7,550 nucleotides of DNA from Cytophagales bacterium (lineage in GTDB: Bacteria; Bacteroidota; Bacteroidia; Cytophagales; Cyclobacteriaceae), in NCBI GenBank assembly GCA_003537495.1, contig DPSB01000475.1, positions 1-7,550 of the forward strand. The letters run 5' to 3'. Each line of letters starts with the position of its first letter. Position 1 is the first letter of the stretch. The position numbers were made by a program, and so were the translations under genes. The notes beneath the pieces were generated by a model, which was not told the origin of the DNA, ran no database searches, and saw nothing but the letters and a program-made list of their open reading frames with translations. This document shows, piece after piece, positions 1-6,156 of the stretch.

Positions 1-46
1 CACAAGCAAACAACAGCACAGCAAGAAAAATAAAATAAGCTTTCAT
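1..46 (-). CDS. N-terminus of a secreted lipoprotein, cut by the window edge (possibly nitrous-oxide reductase NosZ)
   Basis: Only the first 15 codons are visible, reading MKAYFIFLAVLLFAC. This is a complete bacterial lipoprotein signal peptide: a Lys at position 2, a hydrophobic core, and the lipobox Leu-Phe-Ala-Cys with the lipidated Cys at residue 15, the last full codon in the window. The ATG lies 11 bp after the cytochrome c stop codon, so the gene is almost certainly the third member of the crp-cytochrome operon. The mature protein is outside the window and its function cannot be read. By context, clade II nos clusters of Bacteroidota often place a small c-type cytochrome before nosZ, whose product is exported by Sec, so NosZ is my first guess. 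Another exported respiratory enzyme such as a copper nitrite reductase is an alternative. Confidence 0.6.
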   Translation of the reverse strand, partial: MKAYFIFLAVLLFAC

Positions 47-57
47 AAGTTTTTAGT

Positions 58-525
58 TTACTTTTCTCCATCGTTCTGACGCATAAACTCAAGCACATCG
101 CGCGCATCGCCAATCGACATGTTTTGGTTGGGCATACGCATTAAACAAAGTTCCAGTAATTTTTGCGCTTCCGGGTCCTGATCAAGCATGACATCTACAT
201 TCGTAATCATGTTCATAATCCACTCCGGTTTACGATTTTTGGTAACATCTTTCCAACCGGGCCCAACAATCCGGGTTTCGTCAAGCTTATGACAAGAGAG
301 GCACTTCATTTCATAAATAGCCAAGCCGCGCTTTACGCGATCTTGTTCTAAGGGTGTGTTGAGGGTTACATTTTTTACTGCCCCAATTCCTTTGGTAGGG
401 TCAGTAATAGCCTCCACTGCACTTTTATTCAGATCTTTCTCCTCCGTATTCACAGGCTTGTCTGGTGCGCAGGCAAACATGACTGCTGCCAGGCTTACTC
501 CAATCAGATATTTAATTGTTTTCAT
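58..525 (-). CDS. Lipoprotein mono-haem cytochrome c
   Basis: This 155-residue protein is a small class I-like cytochrome c expected to carry electrons to or from a periplasmic oxidoreductase. Residues 1-19 form a lipoprotein signal peptide ending Met-Phe-Ala-Cys, with Cys19 the likely lipidated residue, so it should be membrane-tethered on the outer face. A linker of about 40 residues rich in charged amino acids follows. The single haem site is CLSCH at residues 75-79 (Cys75, Cys78, His79), followed by a Val-Gly-Pro-Gly-Trp segment typical of this fold. The probable axial methionine is Met131 in the MPNQN motif, with Met129 as the alternative. It lies 10 bp downstream of the Crp/Fnr gene and 11 bp upstream of another lipoprotein gene, so the three are probably co-transcribed. 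The family assignment is firm; the electron partner is inferred from context only, with a nitrous-oxide reductase most likely. Confidence 0.9.
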   Translation of the reverse strand: MKTIKYLIGVSLAAVMFACAPDKPVNTEEKDLNKSAVEAITDPTKGIGAVKNVTLNTPLEQDRVKRGLAIYEMKCLSCHKLDETRIVGPGWKDVTKNRKPEWIMNMITNVDVMLDQDPEAQKLLELCLMRMPNQNMSIGDARDVLEFMRQNDGEK

Positions 526-535
526 AGGTAGTTAT

Positions 536-1309
536 TTAAAGTGTGATTTTTCTTCCAACCAATTTTACCTTGCCTTCTTCTTCCATTCGTTTAACTGTGC
601 GGATTACGGTCTCTACACGTAGGCCGCTCATATCGGCCAACTGTTGCCGGGTAAAGGGCACTTCATAAACGTGGCTCTCCCGAACCATTTCTGCTGGTTT
701 GCTTTGGTGTGCTTCCTCTTTTAGGTATTTCAGCAAACTCATAATGCGATGTTCCGGATCGTAAAAGGAAATTTCAGATAACACCATTGACTTATAGCGC
801 AGTCGCTGACACAAAACTTTATCGAGATGAAGGTGGATTTCAAAATTTTCGCGCAGCAGTGTTAGAAACTTTTCTTTTGAAAGTTTAATCACAACCGAAA
901 GCTCTAACGCAATGGCATGGCTGGGATAAGGAAATGAACAGAGTAAAGCAGGCTCGCCAAAACTATCGTTACACTTAAAGACACCTTGAATAAATTCCTG
1001 ACCATCCGGACTATTGGTGATCATTTTTATGGAACCGCTTCGCATCTGAAAATAATGTAATGCTTCCTCGCCTTCACGAAAAAGCACCTCATCTTTTTGA
1101 AGGGTTACTTCCCGAGCACCGTAACTCTGCAGAACCAATGGATCAATCATGAGCGGGCGGATTTGTTGTATCAAACCTACCCGTGAAGCCTCCTTTAAAA
1201 AATGACTTTTGTCAGTCTGAAATATGACTTGTTTTAAGAATGCACCTAAAACAGGGTTCCAAATTGAATTAAATTCGGTTAGGCTTGATGGTACACTGTT
1301 CTTTTTCAT
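536..1309 (-). CDS. Crp/Fnr-family transcriptional regulator
   Basis: This 257-residue regulator has an N-terminal extension of about 50 residues, a cyclic-nucleotide-binding-type beta barrel (roughly 53-150), a dimerisation helix (about 151-185) and a C-terminal winged helix-turn-helix (about 186-257). The barrel shows Phe-Gly-Glu (117-119), but the usual Arg-Ser/Thr phosphate-binding pair is replaced by Pro-Ser-His (129-131), so cAMP binding is doubtful. The only cysteines are 113, 124 and 167, so the N-terminal Fe-S cluster ligands of classical FNR are absent. The recognition helix GLRVETVIRTVKR (229-241) aligns with FNR GLTVETISRLLGR: Glu233 and Arg237 match the FNR base-contacting Glu209 and Arg213, while Ile236 replaces Ser212. 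It heads the operon with the cytochrome gene 10 bp downstream and has a matching palindrome in its own promoter. A role in oxygen, NO or redox control of respiration is inferred; the effector is unknown. Confidence 0.93.
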   Translation of the reverse strand: MKKNSVPSSLTEFNSIWNPVLGAFLKQVIFQTDKSHFLKEASRVGLIQQIRPLMIDPLVLQSYGAREVTLQKDEVLFREGEEALHYFQMRSGSIKMITNSPDGQEFIQGVFKCNDSFGEPALLCSFPYPSHAIALELSVVIKLSKEKFLTLLRENFEIHLHLDKVLCQRLRYKSMVLSEISFYDPEHRIMSLLKYLKEEAHQSKPAEMVRESHVYEVPFTRQQLADMSGLRVETVIRTVKRMEEEGKVKLVGRKITL

Positions 1310-1322
1310 AGCGATTGACCAT

Positions 1323-1330
1323 CAAATATT
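1323..1330 (-). promoter_or_regulatory. Candidate -7 promoter box for the crp-cytochrome operon
   Basis: On the minus strand this reads AATATTTG, seven of eight positions of the Bacteroidota -7 consensus TAnnTTTG. An overlapping CATAAT (1333 to 1328) also resembles a sigma-70 -10 box. No TTTG-type -33 element is seen at the right distance, which would suit an activator-dependent promoter. The start site would be near 1318, leaving a leader of about 9 nt before the ATG at 1309. Confidence 0.4.
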
Positions 1331-1347
1331 ATGATTACGCTACATCT

Positions 1348-1371
1348 CGTTTATGATCCTGATCATAAACG
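1348..1371. promoter_or_regulatory. Perfect palindrome, probable Crp/Fnr operator
   Basis: Two perfectly complementary 11-bp arms, CGTTTATGATC at 1348-1358 and its reverse complement at 1361-1371, are separated by CT. The core ATGAT-N4-ATCAT (1353-1366) matches the FNR box TTGAT-N4-ATCAA except for the outer base of each half, and can also be read as a CRP-like TATGA-N6-TCATA. The centre (1359.5) lies about 50 bp upstream of the regulator ATG and about 41.5 bp upstream of the start site predicted from the -7-like box. That is the position used by class II activation in CRP/FNR systems. Autoregulation by the adjacent Crp/Fnr protein is the simplest reading. Confidence 0.7.
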
Positions 1372-1446
1372 CCCATAAAAACAAAAACTCCAACAAATTT
1401 TGTCAGAGCTTTTGCTTTTGATTAATCCAGGATGAATTCTGCCAAG

Positions 1447-1463
1447 CTGATAGCTTTTATCAG
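1447..1463 (-). terminator. Weak hairpin downstream of galM
   Basis: CTGATA at 1447-1452 and TATCAG at 1458-1463 form a 6-bp perfect stem with a 5-nt loop, 16 bp past the galM stop. The stem can be extended by CAAG/CTTG (1443-1446 and 1467-1470) across a 3-nt bulge. There is no run of T after it on the minus strand, so it is a poor intrinsic terminator and may be only an RNA-end-stabilising hairpin or chance. Confidence 0.2.
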
Positions 1464-1478
1464 TTGCTTGACGTGGAT

Positions 1479-2582
1479 TTATTTAGCCGAAAACCTATAC
1501 ACCGTTTTTTGATTGTACGTTTGGCCTGGTCTTAACACCGTAGATGGAAATTCTGGCTTATTAGGTGAATCTGGAAAGTGTTGTGCTTCTAAACAAAATC
1601 CTGTGCGAAACTGGTATTGCTTTCCGGCTTTTCCACCTTCGGTACCGTTCAGAAAATTGCCTGAATAAAACTGAAGTCCGGGTTCGGTAGTCCATACTTC
1701 CATTACTCTGCCAGTTGTAGGTTCTGTTACAACTGCAGCAAGACTCAAGCCTGTGCCTTCACGTTTCAATACCCAATTGTGGTCGTAACCTTTTCCATAT
1801 TTTAGTTGAACATCTTGCTGATTAATCCTTGCGCCTATTGCAGTTGGTTTATTAAAATCAAATGCGGTTCCGGCAACGGGTTTTAATTCACCAGTAGGAA
1901 TCAAACCTTCATCCACAGGCGTAAACGTATCAGCTATAATTTGCAATTCATGATTCAGAATATCGCCTACACCTTCGCCAACCAGATTAAAGAATGAGTG
2001 ATGCGTTAAGTTTACAATAGTGGGTTGATCAGTTGTGGCTTCGTATTCAATAGACAGTTCGTTATCATCCGTTAAGGTGTAAATAACTTTAGCCTGAAGT
2101 GTGCCGGGATAACCTTCTTCACCATCGGCACTGGTGTAAGCCAACGCAATACTGTTGGGTTTAATTTCTACTACATCCCAGACTACATTATGAAACCCAC
2201 CGGGCCCACCGTGCAAGGCATTCGCTCCGTTATTTGTCTCCAACTGGTATGTTGTGCCATCCATGGTAAATTGTCCTTTGCCAATACGGTTACTGTAGCG
2301 ACCGATAAGCGCGCCAAAGTATGGATTGCCTGAAGGATATTGACTGGCTGAGTCGTACCCTAAAACTACATCAGCCAGGTTTCCCTCCTTGTCAGGAACA
2401 TATAAGCTAATGACTTTGCCACCGTACGGTGTGATGGTAGCCTTTAAACCATTGGTGTTAGTGAGGGTAATGGTTTGTTCGTTCAATGAGGGTTGAGAAG
2501 TTGTGTTCTCCATAACATCTTGTTTTTTGGGAGCTGAACAACTGGCAGCTATCAGCACTCCCACAATTAAGAATTTCTTCAT
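1479..2582 (-). CDS. galM: Aldose 1-epimerase (galactose mutarotase), exported lipoprotein
   Basis: Aldose 1-epimerase (EC 5.1.3.3) interconverts the alpha and beta anomers of aldohexoses such as galactose and glucose. From the chosen start the protein has 367 residues, typical for the family plus an export signal. Residues 1-15 form a lipoprotein signal ending Ala-Ala-Ser-Cys, so it probably acts in the periplasm or at the cell surface on sugars released during carbohydrate breakdown. The beta-sandwich domain shows Arg95 in the GRYSNRI motif, His124 in ALHGG, His195 in THHSFFNL, Asp267 in YDHN, and the putative catalytic base Glu332 in the LEAQHFPDSPNKPEFPS segment. All expected active-site residues are present. 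The frame stays open upstream to an ATG at 2705, but the added 41 residues look non-coding and would bury the signal peptide. A perfect -7 box at 2703-2710 would also start the transcript below 2705, so 2582 is preferred. It has no operon partner. Confidence 0.93.
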   Translation of the reverse strand: MKKFLIVGVLIAASCSAPKKQDVMENTTSQPSLNEQTITLTNTNGLKATITPYGGKVISLYVPDKEGNLADVVLGYDSASQYPSGNPYFGALIGRYSNRIGKGQFTMDGTTYQLETNNGANALHGGPGGFHNVVWDVVEIKPNSIALAYTSADGEEGYPGTLQAKVIYTLTDDNELSIEYEATTDQPTIVNLTHHSFFNLVGEGVGDILNHELQIIADTFTPVDEGLIPTGELKPVAGTAFDFNKPTAIGARINQQDVQLKYGKGYDHNWVLKREGTGLSLAAVVTEPTTGRVMEVWTTEPGLQFYSGNFLNGTEGGKAGKQYQFRTGFCLEAQHFPDSPNKPEFPSTVLRPGQTYNQKTVYRFSAK

Positions 2583-3059
2583 TTTGGAAAGATAGATAAA
2601 AACCGGAATTGGATGGTAGAGATTTTGTAATCGATGCATTTTCGGCCAACAGATTACATCAAAAGGGCTATTCAAGTGAACTACTACGGGCAAATGAATA
2701 TTCAAAGATATTCGTTCTGCGTACTTTGGGATAGAGCTTGTTATATATTATAGAGTGCAACGCTGATTTCCGATTAATTGAATACGCACAGACAAGTTTC
2801 ATGTATCTATCAAAGCGACTGATTTTTTCAGCTTGCATTTTATGATGAACACTTATTGGATCTTATGTCGGCTCGGTAAACGCCTTGTCGAATAGATTTG
2901 TTTTTTCGAATACTGTTTAGGTTAATTCGACTTCAATAGAATAAGCGAAACCAAAACAGCCATCGAAACCTTGTTGAGGCTGAGTGAGTTGTTTCGCGAC
3001 ACTTGTGTGAATATCCACATATCGTGCCCGCGCAGGTACGACAATCTCATGGTCAGCCG
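2583..3059. other. Intergenic stretch of 477 bp without a supported gene
   Basis: No convincing gene is seen on either strand. The part nearest galM (2583-2760) is AT-rich and carries its promoter candidate. The part nearest the permease (2917-3102) contains an open but start-less minus-strand frame whose translation looks protein-like, described under findings. A 7-bp inverted repeat, GTCGAAT at 2887-2893 and ATTCGAC at 2925-2931, has a long spacer and is of doubtful meaning. An imperfect hairpin at 3022-3041 (TCGT/ACGA ends with CC/GG inside) lies just past the permease stop but has no T run, so no terminator is called. Confidence 0.6.
2703..2710 (-). promoter_or_regulatory. Candidate -7 promoter box for galM
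   Basis: The minus strand reads TATCTTTG, an exact match to the Bacteroidota -7 consensus TAnnTTTG. Transcription would start near 2699 and give a leader of about 116 nt before the galM ATG at 2582. No clear TTTG -33 element is seen 17-23 bp upstream, which lowers confidence. Confidence 0.4.
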
Positions 3060-5660
3060 TTATTCTGATCGCAATGTTTTTACAGGATTGGAAACCGCAG
3101 CTTTAAATCCCTGAAAGCTGACGAGTGCTGCAATGAAAGCGAGCATACCGGCAACTGTTGCCACATAAATCCACCACGGCATGTTTATTCGATAAGCAAA
3201 CCCGGAAAGCCATTGAATGGTGGTGTACCATGCGAACGGGATGGCTAAAAACGATGCAGCCAGAATAATAATCATAAATTCTTTTGTCAGCATAACTAGT
3301 ATGTTGGGCACAGTTGCACCAAAGACACGTTTGATACCGATTTCTTTTTCCTTTCGGATTACATTATACGTGGCAAGTCCGACAACTCCGATTACGGCAA
3401 TAATCAATGAGATTGCTGTAAAGATGACTACCATCCGGGACGCGGTGATTTCAGTTTTATAAATTGTATCAAAGGCTTCATCCTGAAACCAATACTTCAT
3501 ACTGTAAGCAGGTTCCATTTTTTTATATTTTCCTTGAATAGTCTCCATGGCCTTCTGTGTTAACCCCGGCTGGTATTTGACAAAGATGGCCGAGCAGTTC
3601 AGGATATTTTGTTGGTACACGATCACCGGAAGTTTTTCATTGCGGAGGCTTTGCGTATGAAAATCCTTCACTACTCCGATGATGACACATTCCACGTCAC
3701 CGATTGTTATCCGCTCACCCACCGGATTGATCATTCCCATAATCCTGACTGCCTCTTCGGTAACAAGTACTTCATTATGAAGTGTGTCTTTTCTTGAATC
3801 GAATAATCTCCCGGAGGCAAGGTTAAGACCAAACGTTTCTGGTAAATCATAATATCCACCTAGGGTTTGAAAGGTTATGCGCAAGTCATCAGGCTTTCCG
3901 GGCCAACGAACGCCTGTGGTATGGCCATCAAGGCTTAGCGGATTCCCATTGGACGCAGTGACGTGTTTAATCTCAGGATTCTGCAACAGTTCATTTTTGA
4001 ATGCCTCGTATTGCTGCAGGAGTTTGTAAGTGGGCTCAATGCGGATCATGTTTTCGCGGTCATATCCCAGGTCTTTGTGAATAATGAAGTCCAATTGCTG
4101 AAACAATACGCTGCTGAAAATAATGATACCCATTGATACACTCAGTTGTGTTGCCAATAAAATCTTGCGCAGGTACATAGCTCCCGAAACGCGTGTTGTC
4201 AATGCACCTTTCAGGGCTTTGGCAGGTTGGAATGAAGACATGACCAAAGCCGGGTAGAGTCCTGCGGCCAATGCCACTATGAAAAGAAACGCAACCAGAT
4301 AGAGGGGAACGATTCCATTGAACAGGTGAACGCTTAAGGTTTCACCAACCAGGATGTTGAAGGAGGGCAATAATAATTGTGCGGATATTGCGGCCAATAC
4401 AAAGGCAAAAAAAACGGTCACAAATGATTCCGTTATGAATTGAAATACAAGGCCGGCACGCATTGCTCCGATTGTCTTTCGAATGCCGATTTCTTTTGAG
4501 CGGTTTGAAGCGCGTGCGGTGCTGAGGTTGATGAAGTTTATAATCGCCATGGCCAGCACCAGAATGGCAATGATGATGAACAAGGTTACATATTGGATTC
4601 GTCCGCCCACGCTTATCCCATTTTCAAATTTACTATTCAGGCGCCAATCGGCAAGCGGGAAGGCACTGTAACTTACCTTGTCGGTTATGAGACGTTCTGT
4701 TAACACTGCGGGTGTATTTAACTTTTCAGTCAACGCATCCACGGGTGTATCGAAACCTGTTTTTACCAGGGTTGAAACGAAGTTTCCGGCAAGCTGTTCA
4801 TTTGCCATCCCCCTGAGTTTTTGAAAGACATTGAGGGGCATGACAAAATCGAACTGGAGGGATGAGTTTGATGGGACGTCTTTGAATACAGCCGTAATGG
4901 TCACGTCCACCCACGCGTCAAGCTTAAGTGTGGTACCGACTACTTCCGTTGTATTGAAAAGCCGGGTTGCCATTTCTTCGGATATGGCGATTGTGAATTC
5001 TCTGGCAATCGGAACTTTTTCTCCGCGCACAATGGGGATGTTGAGTATGGAGAATAAAGCGGCATTGGAGTAGATGCCATTCAGATAAATGCAGTCATTG
5101 GTTTCCTTTGTTTTGAAGCAAAGTTCATTGGGCCACCGGATTCCCTCTATGATGGGTGCATGGTGAATGATTTCAGGTACGGTAGTGACATCCATACCTG
5201 CTGCTGCTGCGTCATAGGTTTCAAGTGATCCATTTGAGTCAACATGGCTCAATACCTTGAAGATGCGCTGAGGCTGATTATGAAACCGATCGAACGAGAA
5301 TTCATGGGTGACCCACAACAAAATCAGAAATGCTGACAAAAAGCTTATGGTCAATCCAAAAACATTCAGGAAGGAATGACCGGGCTGCTTAAAAAAATTG
5401 CGCAGCGCTACTTTGAAAATGTTTGTCAGCATATTTGTGTTGAATAATGAGTTGGAGTATGTTATTTTGCGTTTGCGGATGTTTCTCCAGCGGAAGAAGC
5501 GCAGTACATTCCAGATAAAAATCAGGTCAGCTTTACGTTTGCTTTTCTTTGCCGTTCGTTCATATAATTCGTACACATCTCCCTGTATCTCTTCCAGCAA
5601 GTCGTTGCAGCAATACCACGTCAAAAACCGGTCGGCCCATTTGGGAGGTGAATGTTTCAT
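3060..5660 (-). CDS. ABC transporter permease, FtsX/MacB type with N-terminal permease prefix domain 2
   Basis: This 866-residue inner-membrane permease is a tandem FtsX-type protein. Residues 1-65 form the soluble 'permease prefix domain 2' (PPKWADRFLTWYC, then LLEEIQGDVYELYE), a Bacteroidota hallmark of permeases encoded next to PadR regulators. The first half has a transmembrane helix near 97-119, a MacB-like periplasmic domain (about 120-345) and three helices near 356-380, 405-430 and 452-472. The second half repeats this plan: helix 500-521, periplasmic domain 522-740, helices 743-765, 790-812 and 829-850. The cytoplasmic coupling motifs KEIGIRKTIGA (389-399) and KEIGIKRVFGA (772-782) mark the two FtsX domains. 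No ATPase domain is fused and none lies beside it, so a LolD/MacB-type ATPase must come from elsewhere. It starts 14 bp after padR and is probably co-transcribed. The substrate is unknown; export of a peptide, drug or lipoprotein, or envelope-stress signalling, is possible. Confidence 0.93.
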   Translation of the reverse strand: MKHSPPKWADRFLTWYCCNDLLEEIQGDVYELYERTAKKSKRKADLIFIWNVLRFFRWRNIRKRKITYSNSLFNTNMLTNIFKVALRNFFKQPGHSFLNVFGLTISFLSAFLILLWVTHEFSFDRFHNQPQRIFKVLSHVDSNGSLETYDAAAAGMDVTTVPEIIHHAPIIEGIRWPNELCFKTKETNDCIYLNGIYSNAALFSILNIPIVRGEKVPIAREFTIAISEEMATRLFNTTEVVGTTLKLDAWVDVTITAVFKDVPSNSSLQFDFVMPLNVFQKLRGMANEQLAGNFVSTLVKTGFDTPVDALTEKLNTPAVLTERLITDKVSYSAFPLADWRLNSKFENGISVGGRIQYVTLFIIIAILVLAMAIINFINLSTARASNRSKEIGIRKTIGAMRAGLVFQFITESFVTVFFAFVLAAISAQLLLPSFNILVGETLSVHLFNGIVPLYLVAFLFIVALAAGLYPALVMSSFQPAKALKGALTTRVSGAMYLRKILLATQLSVSMGIIIFSSVLFQQLDFIIHKDLGYDRENMIRIEPTYKLLQQYEAFKNELLQNPEIKHVTASNGNPLSLDGHTTGVRWPGKPDDLRITFQTLGGYYDLPETFGLNLASGRLFDSRKDTLHNEVLVTEEAVRIMGMINPVGERITIGDVECVIIGVVKDFHTQSLRNEKLPVIVYQQNILNCSAIFVKYQPGLTQKAMETIQGKYKKMEPAYSMKYWFQDEAFDTIYKTEITASRMVVIFTAISLIIAVIGVVGLATYNVIRKEKEIGIKRVFGATVPNILVMLTKEFMIIILAASFLAIPFAWYTTIQWLSGFAYRINMPWWIYVATVAGMLAFIAALVSFQGFKAAVSNPVKTLRSE

Positions 5661-5674
5661 TTCAGATTTTGCTT

Positions 5675-6013
5675 TTAGGTCATTCTAAACTGCAGCGCCA
5701 TGCGCGGAATCTGATTGAATAGCTGAGTGCGCATTTCGTATGCGTCTTCCAAAGCACGTTTGCCTGCGGCTGTAAGCAAAAAGATTCGTTTCCTTCGTCC
5801 ACCGCGTTCTTCGGTAGGTTCGCTCATGTTTGATTTCAAAAGGTCCTTTTCTTCCAGGCGGGAAAGTACTGCATGTACGGCACTGATGTTGAGGCCGCGG
5901 TTGGTTTGCTTTTCGATTTCATCCATCACTCCTACGCCATAGGCTTCCGGGTGAAGGATGCCGACTGTGAGCAAAACAAGTTCTTCCAGTTCTCCGAGGT
6001 AAGCTCCTTTCAT
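5675..6013 (-). CDS. PadR-family transcriptional regulator
   Basis: This 112-residue protein is a short PadR regulator consisting of a winged helix-turn-helix and a brief C-terminal helix. The start matches the family pattern (LGELEELVLLTVGIL, residues 6-20, then EAYGVGVMDEIE at 23-34). The recognition helix falls around 41-56 (LNISAVHAVLSRLEEKDLL region) and the basic wing at about 69-88 (Glu-Arg-Gly-Gly-Arg-Arg-Lys-Arg, then FLLTAAGKRAL). The helix after the wing is expected to form the dimer. PadR proteins of this group usually repress their own operon and the transporter gene next to them. Here the permease begins 14 bp downstream and an interrupted dyad lies 16 bp upstream of the ATG, both consistent with that. 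The inducing ligand cannot be read from sequence. Confidence 0.93.
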   Translation of the reverse strand: MKGAYLGELEELVLLTVGILHPEAYGVGVMDEIEKQTNRGLNISAVHAVLSRLEEKDLLKSNMSEPTEERGGRRKRIFLLTAAGKRALEDAYEMRTQLFNQIPRMALQFRMT

Positions 6014-6028
6014 ACATTTGAAAATATA

Positions 6029-6072
6029 TTCTACAAACGTGAAAGTAATAGATATGTTTCATGCTTGTAGAA
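6029..6072. promoter_or_regulatory. 44-bp interrupted dyad upstream of padR, probable operator
   Basis: Two perfect inverted repeats share the same centre (6050.5): outer arms TTCTACAA (6029-6036) and TTGTAGAA (6065-6072), and inner arms TGAAA (6040-6044) and TTTCA (6057-6061). In all, 16 of 22 mirrored positions pair. The site ends 16 bp before the padR ATG. A -7-like box on the minus strand (CACGTTTG, 6041 to 6034, one mismatch to TAnnTTTG) lies inside it, so a bound dimer could block transcription. Binding by the adjacent PadR protein is inferred from position and symmetry. Confidence 0.55.
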
Positions 6073-6156
6073 ATAATTCAGTGAGCACTGCTTATTTCCT
6101 TCCTTGCAATCTGTGTTCGACTGGGGAAAGACTAAGTTTTATCTCAATCCCTCCGG

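Noticed and set aside
163..622. Plus-strand open frames over the cytochrome and Crp/Fnr genes
   Set aside because: They are antisense to well-supported genes, have no recognisable domains and no initiation signals.
1315..1325. TTGA-CCA-TCAA as a second FNR site at the crp start
   Set aside because: The spacing is 3 bp with 4-bp arms, not the N4 spacing of FNR boxes, and it would lie over the transcript start and ribosome-binding region.
2887..2931. 7-bp inverted repeat GTCGAAT...ATTCGAC with an internal TTCGAA
   Set aside because: The 31-bp spacer and short arms are expected by chance in about 500 bp of AT-rich DNA; no mobile-element ends or target duplications are seen.
3022..3041. GC-rich imperfect hairpin after the permease gene as a terminator
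   Set aside because: The stem is interrupted by a mismatch and no T run follows on the minus strand.
2922..3050. 42-codon minus-strand ORF with an ATG 9 bp after the permease stop and a hydrophobic C-terminus
   Set aside because: It has no ribosome site, an unconvincing composition, and overlaps another frame that looks more protein-like; nothing supports translation.
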